In this document: piece after piece, positions 21,660 through 35,043 of the stretch | How the letters are laid out: each line of letters begins with the position of its first letter | How positions within the stretch are numbered: position 1 is the stretch's first letter | DNA from: Pelodera strongyloides | Taxonomy: Eukaryota; Nematoda; Chromadorea; Rhabditida; Rhabditidae | Direction of reading: 5' to 3' | Length of the DNA stretch: 64,000 nt | Assembly (NCBI GenBank): GCA_036852015.1 | Contig: JAANDG010000006.1 | Coordinates: 124,001-188,000, forward strand | Translations under genes and position numbers: made by a program | Notes under the pieces: model-generated | Seen by the model: only the letters and a program-made list of their open reading frames with translations | Told to the model about the DNA's origin: nothing | The model's database searches: none

Positions 21660-23677
21660 CAGGGCCCAAGCCGTGCATTCGAAACTAGAAACGGAATCGA
21701 GGACTTTCTTAGACCAAGACGTCCTTCACCAACTTTGTTGGTAAGTAAGGTAATTTAGACGTCAGGAAGGAATTTAACTGTCGAGTGTATTCTTCCTTCA
21801 ATAAACATAGAGGTTTGATTGAGATAGTTGTTTTTGATATGCTCGATAAGGTAGGAGGCCTTCGTATTGAGCCTTCGTAACTTTTTGTATTATAATGTTT
21901 TCGCTGGCTCTGATAATGAATTATTCTCACCATATTCAGGTAGCATCGCGGTTTTGACATTTCCGGGCAAGAACCAAAGTTTTGTAAGCAGTTATCGGAA
22001 GTGACTATCAGTACCTACCTTTCTGGGACAAATGTTTGTGGGGGCAAACACTGCACCGGAATACGTACCTCACCGACGCTCTTGGTAAGACTTACATGGT
22101 TGGTAATGTAGACAACAGGAAACAATTCAATTAACTAGGGTCATCCTTCCTTCAGCTCGATTTCAATGATCTAATTTAGCAGCTTGCTTCGATCTTCCCG
22201 CGCGTCTAGTTCCGAAGTCGATGGTTCAAGGATAGCCTTTTCCGATTCTTCTAACCTTTTCACTATTGAAGTATCGAAACGGTATGTGGACATTTCCATT
22301 TAGAATGCTGCATTTCAAGCCGTTCAAACATCAAGCGGTTTACGGAGTATCACTTGGTTGTCTACTTTTGGGTATATTTTTTTCGTCATGTTAGTTTGCT
22401 AAATTAAACGAAAGAATTAAAGTACAAGCTCCTGCTGTCCTAATAGAAACATTAGTATCTGCTTTTTAGTCTGGCAGTTTCGCTTCGAACAACATATCGG
22501 GATCATAATAAAGAACCACGCACTCCCGGGAACAAACTATTTGTGGCCGCGAAGATTGTGTGTGAAAATTCCCATTGTTCTTGGTCAGACATCTAAATTT
22601 CTTTTTTTTTGTCGGTCAAATGGTGCCGTAGTTAAAACGCCGGGCATAATCTTCGGACGTAAATTCAGAGTTCCTTAATTTAGAATGTAGTGTTTTTTTA
22701 GCCAGCTGTCATTCTGAGTTACGCGTTCTGTAACATATATGCCGCAGTGAATGCAAATGGAATGTTCGACAATCCAATGATCATCTATTTGAAACGCCTC
22801 AATTTCAGCAATGTGGACCTGTGTGCTCACAGTATGTAAACTCATCATGTCTGTCAGCCATGTTCGACTTGTTTGTTTCGAATGCTGACGAACCGACCCG
22901 ATGTACAAAAACACTGGAAGATGATACCTTCAGCACAATCATGCATTTCTCAATGAGAGCACGTTGGCGAACCGACAGTGAATGAATCGCAAGTATGGTG
23001 GTATGTGTTTCCTTGCCCTTTACAAACTGAAGCTCTATGTTGCACCATGCACAACCGCGAACATGTTTTTTTATGTGTATTGAAACATTTCCCCCGATTC
23101 ACCCTATTTATCGACATTTCAGATGCTCCCATGTTTCTTGAACTACTTGAGCCCGCTGAGAATTGATTGACACCGTGACGCTTGAACGAGATGATATGTG
23201 GAATTTCTCGATTGGCACCTGTGAAGAAGCGTTCGAAGTAAGGATCGTTGGATAAGTAAATTTTCGGTTTTTCTTCCTTTTCGCAAAACTTGGACCTTTC
23301 TTTTGCTTAGTTGTTCGGTTCCGAGGTAAGTTGTGTTATGCGTGTTACTGGCATTCAATCAAACATGGCGTGCTGGAAGATTATCTCAGAAAATAAGTGG
23401 AGTTATTCAGACGGTCACTAGCCGAAGATGTTTTCTAATATTGGTATTATAGACAGGTGACGTCATTCGTCAGTACCGTATCACGTGACAAACACTTGGA
23501 GGGACCTCTTTCTTTTGGGACAAATGTTTGCGGGAACACGTTGTTCCAGAAGGAGATCTCAACAAGTTTTAACGGTAAAATATTTTTTTTCTAGCACCCT
23601 GATTGAAAAGCCAGGAAGTCATCTCCCATCCCATTTATGGCATCTTTAATGTCCAGTGTAAAGTAAAGCACTCAGTG
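21660..23677. other. Degenerate copies of the local exon families
   Basis: Pieces related to the 1.78-kb unit and to the 12-kb gene are recognisable (for example TTCTGGGACAAATGTTTG segments near 22020 and 23510, and the ATCACTTGGTTGTCTAC segment near 22350). Apart from the 22470 exon copy I see no intact coding unit. Confidence 0.5.
22470..22590 (+). pseudogene. AAKxxC exon copy
   Basis: After a TTTTTAG acceptor the frame reads VSLRTTYRDHNKEP and then GNKLFVAAKIVCENSHCSW, aligning with WNKRLVAAKEFC in the 12748-12837 exon and VEFAAKICFEVSESCAW at 36322-36453. The DNA also keeps the end of the exon (TTCTTG followed by a GTCAG donor). It may be a functional exon or a recent pseudogene; I could not connect flanking exons. 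Confidence 0.5.
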
Positions 23678-25457
23678 CCATTATTATCATTGTAATTAAT
23701 AGGCTAGTTTATGCTGTACCCCACTTGGATAGTACGTGTTATGGTATTATGGTAATGGTATTATGGCAATGGTTATCACGTACGGCACGTCGGAAATCAG
23801 GACGGTCGCTACTTTTATACTGCATAAATGAACGTACTTCCAAGGACGAGCGCCCTCAATGTGGTGGGCCATATGTTTAGCGCGGATGGAGTGTTTTCTA
23901 GAATTGGCACGTGAACTAGCTATAGGAAGATTTACATATCAGATCAAGGTACTTGACAATTACTAGTCTCTAATATCAACATTGTATACAGGCACCGTCG
24001 TTCGTCACCTAAGGATCACATAAAGCATCAGCACGCACTTGGAGTGTGGCTCTACTTTTCTGGACAAAAAAATGTTTGCGGGAACATGCTTAACCTACCA
24101 GAAAGAGATCTTCGCCAATGTGATCCTGGTAAGTGTGGTTCACTTCCTTTCAGTTTAACTAGTTCGTGAGTGAAAAGCGCAATTGTCCGTCAATAATCCT
24201 TTCAATAAATCTTCGATTTAGGTGCTACACGCTCTTCGTTTTTGTGTTCACAAATTCGATGACGTTTGATGCCAACTTTCGAGAGGTTTCCAGCCATGCG
24301 AAGTTGGTCGATGAGGTGACGATTGATACTGGACTACCGGATACCTTAATGATACCGGGATGCTTTGATATTGGATACTGAACCGAGGAGATACTGGGCG
24401 AATACTGACAGAGATTTGTGTCGGATTACGGATTGGTAAGTAAATGTACATACATTCAAATCATTGCTAACAGTTGCTGTGCATCGAGCTTCTATATTTT
24501 ATGAATCCTATTTGAGAAGGACTTTTCTGCCACTCGAAGGAGATTATTTGTTCACACAGTTGATGATAATGCCCAAAACAGACGTCGTTCAACTTGCTGT
24601 AGGATGAGTTCGCGCCGGTAAGTGCGTTCATGTCAATCACTTTCTAGTATAATTGCACAATTTCTGGGGAATTTTTGTTTATGACTGCAAAAAAGGGCAG
24701 CCTAGTAAAACAGTAATTAACGGATTATTGTTCCTAATATTCAGTGCATATTCAGGTAGTATCCCTGTTCTGAAATCCCCGAGGAACTATACAACGCGTT
24801 TGAAAGCAGTATTGGAAGTAATTGTCGGACCTACCCTTCTTGGGACAAATGTTTGTGGCACCAGAAGACACACTTCACCGACTGGTAAGCACCTTAATTT
24901 ATGTTCGGTAATTCGGACAAACGGAAGCAACGCAATTAGTTAAATAATGCTATATTTTTAGCCAGCGCTGCCGACTTCTCTCGCGTCCAGTTCCGGTCTG
25001 ATGGTTACAGATCCCAGGATATTTTCACCTTCTCTACCGTTTCATTCATCGTGTTTCTTCTTCACTGCGCGGTGCTCGCTACGGTGGGTTGACTTTTCCA
25101 TTTAGATGGCTTTACATTGTAAGGGGATGTGTGTAGTTGATTTCTATCACTTGGTTGCCTACTTTAGCGATGGTAGGCTCTGATGTTCTCGCTTACGCTT
25201 CGCGTGTTTACCATTGTTTAGACACATTTACACCGTGGCTTCCTTTAGATCCAGCTCGTAACTTCAGAAATCGACATCAGCAGGCTTCAGATGTAAACAT
25301 CAAACATTGATCGAGCATTTAGCAAGGATCTCACCACAAATATAATACTGGAACTTCGCTCGGTAAGTGATTTATACTTTCGTAACTGCGCGTCCAACAA
25401 GGACGACCCACAATGTGGAGGAATCTTTGGACGAGAGTGGAACTTCATAATTGTCGC
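23678..25457 (+). repeat. 1.78-kb tandem unit, copy 1
   Basis: It starts at the CCATTATTATCATTG string and is 1780 bp long. It carries several GTAAGT donors and pyrimidine-rich acceptors, and short open segments such as the 71-residue frame at 24166-24381, but I find no continuous spliced frame. Copies 2 and 3 follow directly. Confidence 0.9.
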
Positions 25458-27248
25458 CATTATTATCATTGTAATTAATAGGCTAGTTTATGCTGTACCC
25501 CACTTGGATAGCACGTGTTATGGTATTATGGTAATGGTATTATGATAATGGTAAGCACGTACGGCACGTTGGAAATCCGTACGGTCGCTACTTTTATACT
25601 GCATAAATGAACGTACTTCCAAGGACGAGCGCCCTCAATGTGGTGGGCCGTATGTTTAGCGCCGATGGAGTGGTTTCTAGAATTATCACGCGAAATAGCT
25701 ATAGGAAGATTTACATATCAGATCAAGGTACTTGACAATTACTAGTCTCTAATATCAACATTGTATACAGGCACCGTCGTTCGTCACCCAAGGATCACAT
25801 AAAGCATCAGCACGCACTTGGAGTGTGGCTCTACTTTTCTGGACAAAATCAATGTTTGCGGGAACATGCTTAACCTACCAGAAAGAGATCTTCGCCAATG
25901 TGATCCTGGTAAGTGTGGTTCACTTCCTTTCAGTTTAACTAGTTCGTGAGTGAAAAGCGCAATTGTCCATCAATAATCCTTTCAATAAATCTTCGATTTA
26001 GGTGCTACACGCTCTTCGTTTTTGTATTCACAAATTCGATGTCGTTTGATGTCAACTGTCGAGAGGTTTCCAGCCATGCGAAGTTGGTCGATGAGGTGAC
26101 GATTGATACTGGACTACCGGATACCTTAATGATACCGGGATGCTTTGATATTGGATACTGAACCGAGGAGATACTGGGCGAATACTGACAGAGATTTGTG
26201 TCGGATTACGGATTGGTAAGTAAATGTACATACATTCAAATCATTGCTAACAGTTGCTGTGCATCGAGCTTCTATATTTTATGAATCCTATTTGAGAAGG
26301 ACTTTTCTGCCACTCGAAGGAGATTATTTGTTCACACAGTTGATGATAATGCCCAAAACAGACGTCGTTCAACTTGCTGTAGGATGAGTTCGCGCCGGTA
26401 AGTGCGTTCATGTCAATCACTTTCTAGTATAATTGCACAATTTCTGGGGAATTTTTGTTTATGACTGCAAAAAAGGGCAGCCTAGTAAAACAGTAATTAA
26501 CGGATTATTGTTCCTAATATTCAGTGCATATTCAGGTAGTATCCCTGTTCTGAAATCCCCAAGGAACTATACAACGCGTTTGAAAGCAGTATTGGAAGTA
26601 ATTGTCGGACCTACCCTTCTTGGGAGAAATGTTTGTGGGGGCAAACATAGCACCAGAAGACGCACTTCACCGACTGGTAAGCACCTTAATTTATGTTCGG
26701 TAATTCGGACAAACGGAAGCAACGCAATTAGTTAAATAATGCTATATTTTTAGCCAGCGCTGCCGACTTCTCTCGCGTCCAGTTCCGGTCTGATGGTTAC
26801 AGATCCCAGGATATTTTCACCTTCTCTACCGTTTCATTCATCGTGTTTCTTCTTCACTGCGCGGTACTCGCTACGGTGGGTTGACTTTTCCATTTAGATG
26901 GCTTTACATTGTAAGGGGATGTGTGTAGTTGATTTCTATCAATTGGTTGCCTACTTTAGCGATGGTAGGCTCTGATGTTCTCGCTTACGCTTCGCGTGTT
27001 TACCATTGTTTAGACACATTTACACTGTGGCTTCCTTTAGATCCAGCTCGTAACTTCAGAAATCGACATCAGCAGGCTTCAGATGTAAACATCAAACATT
27101 GATCGAGCATTTAGCAAGGATCTCACCACAAATATAATACTGGAACTTCGCTCGGTAAGTGATTTATACTTTCGTAACTGCGCGTCCAACAAGGACGACC
27201 CACAATGTGGAGGAATCTTTGGACGAGAGTGGAACTTCATAATTGTCG
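25458..27248 (+). repeat. 1.78-kb tandem unit, copy 2
   Basis: 1791 bp, nearly identical to copies 1 and 3 along introns and exon-like parts alike. Against copy 1, an 11-base insertion near 26640 restores the GGGGGCAAACA string that is also present near 22045. Confidence 0.9.
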
Positions 27249-29036
27249 CCATTATTATCATTGTAATTAATAGGCTAGTTTATGCTGTACCCCACTTGGA
27301 TAGTACGTGTTATGGTATTATGGTAATGGTATTATGATAATGGTAAGCACGTACGGCACGTTGGAAATCCGTACGGTCGCTACTTTTATACTGCATAAAT
27401 GAACGTACTTCCAAGGACGAGCGCCCTCAATGTGGTGGGCCGTATGTTTAGCGCCGATGGAGTGGTTTCTAGAATTATCACGCGAAATAGCTATAGGAAG
27501 ATTTACATATCAGATCAAGGTACTTGACAATTACTAGTCTCTATTATCAACATTGTATACAGGCACCGTCATTCGTCACCTACGGATCACGTAAAGTATC
27601 AGCACGCACTTGGAGTGTGGCTCTACTTTCTGGACAAAATAAATGTTTGCGGGAACATGCTTAACCTACCAGAAAGAGATCTTCGCCAATGTGATCCTGG
27701 TAAGTGTGGTTCACTTCCTTTCAGTTTAACTAGTTCGTGCGTGAAAGGCGCAATTGTCCGTCAACAATCATAAATCTTCGATTTAGGTGCTACACGCTCT
27801 TCGTTTTTGTATTCACAAATTCGATGTCGTTTGATGTCAACTGTCGAGAGGTTTCCAGCCATGCGAAGTTGGTCGATGAGGTGACGATTGATACTGGACT
27901 ACCGGATACCTTAATGATACCGGGATGCTTTGATATTGGATACTGAACCGAGGAGATACTGGGCGAATACTGACAGAGATTTGTGTCGGATTACGGATTG
28001 GTAAGTAAATGTACATACATTCAAATCATTGCTAACAGTTGCTGTGCATCGAGCTTCTATATTTTATGAATCCTATTTGAGAAGGACTTTTCTGCCACTC
28101 GAAGGAGATTATTTGTTCACACAGTTGATGATAATGCCCAAAACAGACGTCGTTCAACTTGCTGTAGGATGAGTTCGCGCCGGTAAGTGCGTTCATGTCA
28201 ATCACTTTCCATTATAATTGCACAATTTCTGGATAATTTTTGTTTATGACTGCAAAAAGGGCAGCCTAGTAAAACAGTAATTAACGGATTATTGTATCTA
28301 ATATTCAGTGCATATTCAGGTAGTATCCCTGTTCTGAAATCCCCAAGGAACTATACAACGCGTTTGAAAGCAGTATTGGAAGTAATTTTCGGAGCTACCC
28401 TTCTTGGGAGAAATGTTTGTGGGGGCAAACATAGCACCAGAAGACGCACTTCACCGACTGGTAAGCACCTTAATTTATGTTTGGTAATTCGGACACACGG
28501 AAGCAACGCAATTAGTTAAATAATGATATATTTTAGCCAGCGCTGCCGAGTTCTCTCGCGTCCAGTTCCGGTCTGATGGTTATAGTTCCCAGGATATTTC
28601 ACCTTCTCTACAGTTTCATTCATCGTTTTTCTTCTTCACTGCGCGGTGCTCGCTACGGTGGGTTGATTTTTCCATTTAGATGGCTTTACATTGTAAGGGG
28701 ATGTGTGTGGTTGTCTACTATCACTTGGTTGTCTACTTTAGCTATGGTTGGCTCTGATTTACTGTCTTACGCTCGTTGCATGTATATCATTGTTTATACA
28801 CATTTCATCGTGACTTCCTTTAGATCCAGCTCGTGCTGCAGAAATCGAAATCAGCAGGATTCAGATGCAAACACCACGAACTTCGAATACTGGAATATAC
28901 TGGAACTTCGAATATAATACTGGAACTTCGCTCGGTAAGTGATTTATACTTTCGTAACTATGCGTCCTACCAAGGACGACCCACAATGTGGCTTAATCTT
29001 TGGACGAGAGTGGAACTTCATAATTGTCACGCGAAC
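27249..29036 (+). repeat. 1.78-kb tandem unit, copy 3
   Basis: Close to copy 2 at its start, more diverged after about 28200, with a local GAATACTGGAATATACTGGAAC amplification split near 28880-28930. Similarity ends near 29036, where a further diverged relative begins. Confidence 0.85.
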
Positions 29037-30646
29037 TACACTTATTGAGAGAAGGAAGGGTGTCATATGACTTATTTTTCACTTTTTAGAAGCTCGTCAT
29101 TTCTGTCCATGAGTTTTGTCGTGTCGACTTAATGGTCTAAACTTATAACAGAACCACGTGTGAGACAGGCCAACAGTAAAGGTAAATTTAAATATATATA
29201 CGATTGAGAGAAGCAGCCGATGTGGCGTCTGTCCGTCTGATTCCATATTTGAAACGCCCGGAAGCCCCTTAAAAAATTAGTGCCCAGTGTGATTAGCATT
29301 AAATAAGGCATACTAGATCCTAGATAAGTAACTGGGTACTGATTTCTAAGAATACTATTGTAGAAATGCACCGTCGTTCGCCGGCTTCGGAACGCATAAA
29401 GTCAGAACAACTTGACGAGTTACTCTATTTTCTGGGACAAATGTTTGGCGGAACATGCACCAGGAGGAGACCTAACCCAGGGTTACTGGTATGCCGGCTT
29501 CATTTCCTTCTAGTTTAATTGGTGACGTAATTAAATGACAGGAAGCTCATTCCTAGTGAAACTTCCTTAAGTTTCCGGTGTGATAATAGTGCTCCAATTC
29601 AGCCAGCTTTTTTTCCGTTCGCATCCTGGGTACGTAATGTACTAATTTCAGTTGTAGTCAACCGGTTTTTTTAGATTATGCCGGTCAGATCTACTCAAGT
29701 ACGCGATGTGGTGGCGGCATTGGGGATAGCTGATGAATTCGGGTCGAAACTTGCGGTCGTACAGCTTGCCTTGGTGCTCTAGATTCATTTCTCAAGGTGT
29801 ACCGAAGACAGCTATTATAGCAAGTATTGTGGTAAGTTTTCCTTTCAATCCGAAGCTCTCGCTTGCACTACGCACAGCTCCTAACATAATTTTACATTTA
29901 TTTGAAATATTTCTCCATGAACCAACTCCTAGTTAGTGTAATTTCAGATGCTCCATTGTTGGTAGAAGTGAGCCGAATTGAATAAGGTTGAGGATTGCTT
30001 GACACAGTGGCCCTTGGAGCGGTGTGATGGTGACTCTTTACTCTTGGAATGTGGCTGCCGATCCCAACTGCGGACAAAGTGCTCCTTCAGAGGTACAGAT
30101 TTACCTTACAGATTTAAGGCCACCATTTGTGGAATAAAGAATATAGAATGCTCAGAACGCCCCGATGATTTTGCTCAAAGTTGAACCTACTTTACTTCAG
30201 GTAGGGTAGGTTGCCCTTGCAAAAAGCAGGTCATTTTGTCCAGCGTTGATTGAAAAGTATGAAATGTTTATTTGGTCCAAAATTTTGCGTATTTTTTATG
30301 AAATATTTATTTAGGTTTGTGAACAATTGAAATGACTTCCCGTTGTCAACAGTTGACAGCTGAGTAGGCAGGATTCCTGGGCAATGTAGGCTACAATCAT
30401 CACAGTCAAACCAAGAGGATGTACTCAGATACACCCATCTTCGGTTGCTGTTACAAGGTACATTGGTTATTCCTATTGTTTGCTTAGGGCAAACTATAGG
30501 AATACTCTTCTTATACTCGCAAACTATACTCTTCTTCATATATTGCATTTTCTGGTTTCATAGTTATTCAATGTGATATTGCCCTGACAAAACTTGTGTG
30601 ACATTTTATGTTCGTATGTTGTTATGTAATACAAATTCGTATTTAG
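29037..30646. other. Diverged relatives of the 1.78-kb unit and short open exons
   Basis: A CACCGTCGTTCG segment and TTCTGGGACAAATGTTTG occur at 29368-29450. An open frame at 29678-29782 after a TTTTTTAG acceptor begins MPVRSTQVRDVVAALG and ends TAG after 34 codons. Nothing here can be joined into a gene. Confidence 0.4.
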
Positions 30647-30802
30647 GTTCTGCAAGAGATTCGGGGGCCGCAGATCTTATGACTGATTTGTTGTCATTCA
30701 AGAATGACCGCAATATAGACTTACCGAAGTGGAAAGGAGACAATGCCAAGGAGAATGTACTTGAGAACCTCCCGTCTGCGGATGTCTCTGTTTGTCCACA
30801 AG
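30647..30802 (+). CDS. Symmetric phase-1 exon, orphan family
   Basis: 156 nt lie between a TATTTAG acceptor and a GTCAGT donor, in phase 1 at both ends. The frame is hydrophilic and includes SARDSGAADLMTDLLSF and DNAKENVLENLPSADVSV. It aligns at protein level with a segment ending at 16899. Coding composition is good, but neighbouring exons were not found. Confidence 0.5.
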
Positions 30803-32122
30803 GTCAGTTTTCTTTTTTGTTTTGTCTAAAGGTTAAATACAACTATAGTTAAACGTATTTTCCGTGCAAATATTATTTTCGCACGATATAGGTCAAAAAG
30901 TGTTAACATGCCACGACGCCGTGTCAAATGAAGGTTTCAAAGTGTTCGAATAAATAGTGCTACTTTCCAGGCCTTCCCGAATTCTAGTTGTTCTTCGTTC
31001 TGACCATGATGACTATAAAAACATACGACACTCTTTGAGGTCATAATGTATTTCCCTTATGACGGGATAAAAAAATGTCTGAGTCAGAAAAAAAACACGA
31101 ATCTCGTCCGTCAGCGTTGTCAATGTATGGATGTTTCCCAATCCAAACGAGGAGTGGAAGCTACGCTTCACTGAGTGGCAAGCGAAGTGTTTTCTTATGA
31201 CTAAATTGCGGAACTGCAAAACGTGTCCCAAGTTAGCTGCATTCCCCCTTAAAACTACATTATTTAGATATGAAGTGAACACGACCGTTTAGCTAGCCGC
31301 AACAAACGAGAACACCGTTCGTACCCTTCTTCGTTTTCATGGTATTATGTGATTGAGCAAAGGTAGTTTGTTTGTTTGTTAATTTCCAATTAGGATTTCC
31401 CTAGTTTATTGGAAATTCATTAAGTGCAGTGCAAGATTCACTTTTCAGTTCTTCAGTCCGGCCCTAGTTCCCTGATTCTGCTTGGAGTTGTTCCACGTCT
31501 CGTTTCGCCACGTCGTCGTTCGTATCCAACTACGTCCAATCTCTCTTCAAGTGTACCCTTCAGGTGAGGCTAGCTTTATTTACTTAGCTTCTATAGATAT
31601 TTATTCATTTTGAAAGTATTAAATGTTCATTTTGTTGCAGGCCGACAAACTAATATGTTCTTATGAAGATCATCTCTTATTTTCGCCGTGGATCCATTCA
31701 CAATTCCGTTTGCCGCCAGAACTTTATGCTTCTGGTATGTTGGGTGGTTCATAATGACAGTAAGACTATATTATTGGGCGCGCATCAGCCGGAGCGAATA
31801 AAAATGTTTATTTCTTTCAGAAATGTTGCCTGCGGGGGCAACTCCAAGGCTAAATCACCATCCCATTCGGTCACCGATACATGATTGGCACCTTTCCGAG
31901 ATCACACAAGAGAATAGGACCACTTGAGACTGGATTGCCATATCGATTTTGAAAAGTGTCTGGGCAAAGGTTAGTTCCGTCGACATACATGTTAAAATTA
32001 AAAAATAAATAAAGAAAGAAAACTTGAACAATTAGTTTCAAGCAATACGCACAAATGTTTCAGATAGATAATCACACTCGTCGTTACTTGACCTTCGCGT
32101 AAGCCACATAAGCAGTCGTCGC

Positions 32123-32185
32123 ATGGGACGCCTCACCATAATACTGCGCGTCGCGAAGCTGCTCAACGCCGTTTTCCACGAGAAG
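32123..32185 (+). CDS. Possible first exon, hydrophobic N-terminus
   Basis: An ATG opens 21 codons, MGRLTIILRVAKLLNAVF then HEK, ending at a GTAAGC donor in phase 0. The N-terminus is basic then hydrophobic, like a weak signal sequence. The corresponding segment of the other block (18579-18615) is also followed by a GTAAGC donor after CACGAGAAG. Confidence 0.35.
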
Positions 32186-32448
32186 GTAAGCCCACTCTCG
32201 GAAGCCAATAAAGGTTGTTTTCTGGGATTATTTTATGCAAAATCCAGAGAGAAGGGACCATAATATGTTGAATATTGGCTCACTAAAGATTAAGCTATTC
32301 AAAAACGGAATTTCACGCTCTATCCATTTTCACTGCTAATTTACAGGCACAAGAAGAAAAATGTTTACACTCTTTGATGATTGGAACATTATCTATTCTC
32401 TACTGACAGTTTAATGAAAACACGCTTATAAAATGAAGAAGTAATAAT

Positions 32449-32575
32449 GCAGAAAAAAATATGCTGCTTGAAATACTCTAATAAAAATAACTAAGGCAGA
32501 AAAAAAGATACACTGCCCTAAGTTGTCAAAAAAGGCAGAAAAAAAAGAGATGCTGCTTGCCAAAAAAAGAAGGCA
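32449..32575 (+). other. Chain of three A-loop hairpins, copy 2
   Basis: GCAG...CTGC, GGCAG...CTGCC and GGCAG...CTGC hairpins are in the same order as at 19113-19247, while the loops and flanks have diverged. Confidence 0.6.
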
Positions 32576-32643
32576 CTGGAAACGTGTTGTAGTTTTATAT
32601 ATTTTCAGCGTTTAAAGACTTTTTGAGTCACTGTCAAAGCATG

Positions 32644-32714
32644 TGATTGCTTTCTTTCGGTCAGTCAATGAAGTTGAAGAAGCTCTTAATTAGGATTCAC
32701 TAAAAAAGCAATCA
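32644..32714 (+). other. Conserved hairpin with 10-bp stem, copy 2
   Basis: TGATTGCTTT pairs with AAAGCAATCA. It is the partner of the hairpin at 19309-19380. Confidence 0.5.
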
Positions 32715-33920
32715 TTTGTTTGTTTCTTTGTTAGTTTCATTCTAACATTTGGTACTTTTGTAGCTGGTAGATCTATTTTTTAAGCTCCGAGATACAGTGA
32801 TGATTATAAATAATGGCATTCTTAATTTAGCGACTCTTTTTCAATCATTATTTTGTTTCTTAGAACCGTTTTGAGTTTGTTTTATAGTTGAGAGCAATTT
32901 TGCTAGTTTTCTTTAACTGTTGTATATTCCTTGATTCACTGTCGTTTACTTTCTCACCCTTTGCTCATTACCCTTTCTTGCTCATCCAAGTCTGTATTTC
33001 TTGCTCTGAAACATGGAGAAAACGCCTGCCGATGTATCAATCCCTTACTGAAATGGTAAGTTGTTTTACTGGCAACACATTTATTTGCGCTCTTAGCTGC
33101 CGAGAACTAAACAACCATATTAAGGGGATGCTAGATTTTTTTACGATATATTGCAATGTGCACAATGATTTATTTCAATTGTTTCAGGATTGACTCGCAC
33201 TAGAAGTATTCAGTAACGTGCTCTGGACGTGATTTTCCCTTCAACACAGTTGAGACTTCTTTATTCAAAATGGATGAGGAGTCATGCATATGGATCGATC
33301 TAACGAAAAGGTACACATAATTCATATACATATTAAAGATTGACTGTGTTATTTTATCATACACCATTTTCCGGATTTTTGCAGGTCTGCAACAACCAGT
33401 TCAAAGTTTGGGAACTGTGAACTGTTTTGATTGTGAGGGCCGTGGATTCTTTTGTGCTCTCCAACGTTGTGGTTCGATGTGAACTCTGAATAACTGAAGG
33501 AAACTCTGCAAAATACTAGATGTTAACCAGGTAGCTGCTATAAGATGTCTCGAAGGTCCGAGGAAGCGTTGAGAAAATTCTGGGTTTTGATAGCTTAATG
33601 CGTGTATTTCGAGAAAGAACAGCCCGTTGGTTAGGTTCTATTTACATATCATTTATCATTTATTTTAGGTCGGCACTGTGCAACTTTCGTCCTCGGCTGT
33701 TCAAATGAAACGCGATCAATCCTAGAACGTCCGGGTCATCTGCCAATGATCCAAAAGGAATGGGAAGGTTTACGAATCCTTCTTCTGTTCGGTTTCAACT
33801 GTTCGATCATAAGGTATGCTCTCATTAACGAATTTGGTTGAACCAAAAATAAAAATATAGGGCTTATAAATGCTAACCGCTGCTCATGATCCTTTATAGT
33901 AAATCAGCGTCCCATTGCAG

Positions 33921-34016
33921 GTCTGCAACACACGCTTCAAAGTTGGGGGACTGTGTAGCGTTTTGGTTGTGAGCGCCATCGATTATTTTCTTCGTGTGGT
34001 TCGACGTGAACGAAAG
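33921..34016 (+). CDS. KVGGL-family exon, open copy
   Basis: 32 codons from CATTGCAG to a GTAGAT donor, phase 0 at both ends, reading VCNTRFKVGGLCSVLVVSAI and then a basic tail. It differs from the copy at 20365 by reading through to a donor rather than a stop. Confidence 0.4.
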
Positions 34017-34609
34017 GTAGATCTATAAAACTACTAAACGTGAATTATTGTGCTGCTGTACATATTCACAAGATTATTAGGAAGTACTGAATAAGTTTGT
34101 TTTTATTGATGATATGTGTAAATAATTAATATAATTCAGAGAATTTTCTTCAATCCACGGTCTGGAAAGCTGAGCCTACAGGACTGATTCGGTGTGTTAG
34201 TATCTCAAAACGGACTGGTGGACCCAACGAAAATTGGAAAAAAGGTCAGCCTGAAAATAACAATCCATTCATTTCTAGGTGCGTAAAGAGCAACGTCCGT
34301 CCTTTTTACTCAATTAGTCGTTTGCAGGATGCAGTTTGTTTTGGAGTGGCAATGTGAAGCAACGTTGCGTAACAGAAGCAATGTACTGACTATTCTCTAC
34401 TCTAGCAGCACTCTTCTCTCTACTTCTGAATTCGTTGCGACGTTTTCCACCATTCAACGCACGGTTTCCTTTTATCCATTTACTGGTTTGTTTTGCGCAT
34501 TCATAATTAGTCGTTTCATGTTACGAATTGGTTTTGAGAAATGACACCCGTAAATACAGAAAAAGTAATGCTAATAAGTATGCCGCATTTTCACGTACCA
34601 CTTTTACAG

Positions 34610-34912
34610 CAGCGGCCATATGTGCAGCAAATTATGATGGAAATGCGGACTAGTTGCTCGATCACGAGTGAAGTTCTAATGGAGCGCAAACGTATGAACG
34701 GTCATGAATATGGATCGATGGAAATAAAGGTAAGTATACGACATTAACTGTTAAGCATTAGTTGTGTCTTTCTTTAACTTTACTCATTAGTTGTGGTCTT
34801 TTACATAGAGTCTCATTTTTTGCAGGACTATAACAAGCACTACACAGTTGGGGGACTGTGTTTGTTTGTGAAGGCCGTCGTCTCATTTCTAACTAGAAAG
34901 AAAACCGTTTGA
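34610..34912 (+). CDS. Last two exons of a YVQQIM/VGGL gene
   Basis: The exon 34610-34729 (40 codons, QRPYVQQIMMEMRTSC start, GSMEIK end) joins in phase 0, through a GTAAGT...TTGCAG intron of 96 nt, to 34826-34912 (DYNKHYTVGGLCLFVK start, TGA end). A polyadenylation signal AATAAA lies at 35038-35043. It is the best preserved of several copies in this block. Upstream coding exons are uncertain; a 71-residue open frame at 34329-34544 is a candidate without clear splice links. Confidence 0.45.
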
Positions 34913-35043
34913 ACAATTGAGCGAAGGTCAGTCTTCAAAGACTAAATGTTAACTAGTCGTCTGCCATTAGGAAGTGTGTGTCGAGAACCTGTTGGGCTTT
35001 GATTGTTTGATTATTGTTATTCAGGAAGGACTTTCTGAATAAA

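Noticed and set aside
24166..28519. Conserved 71- and 96-codon frames in the 1.78-kb units
   Set aside because: Whole units, introns included, are near identical, so conservation reflects recent duplication rather than selection. The third copy already loses residues from the frame.
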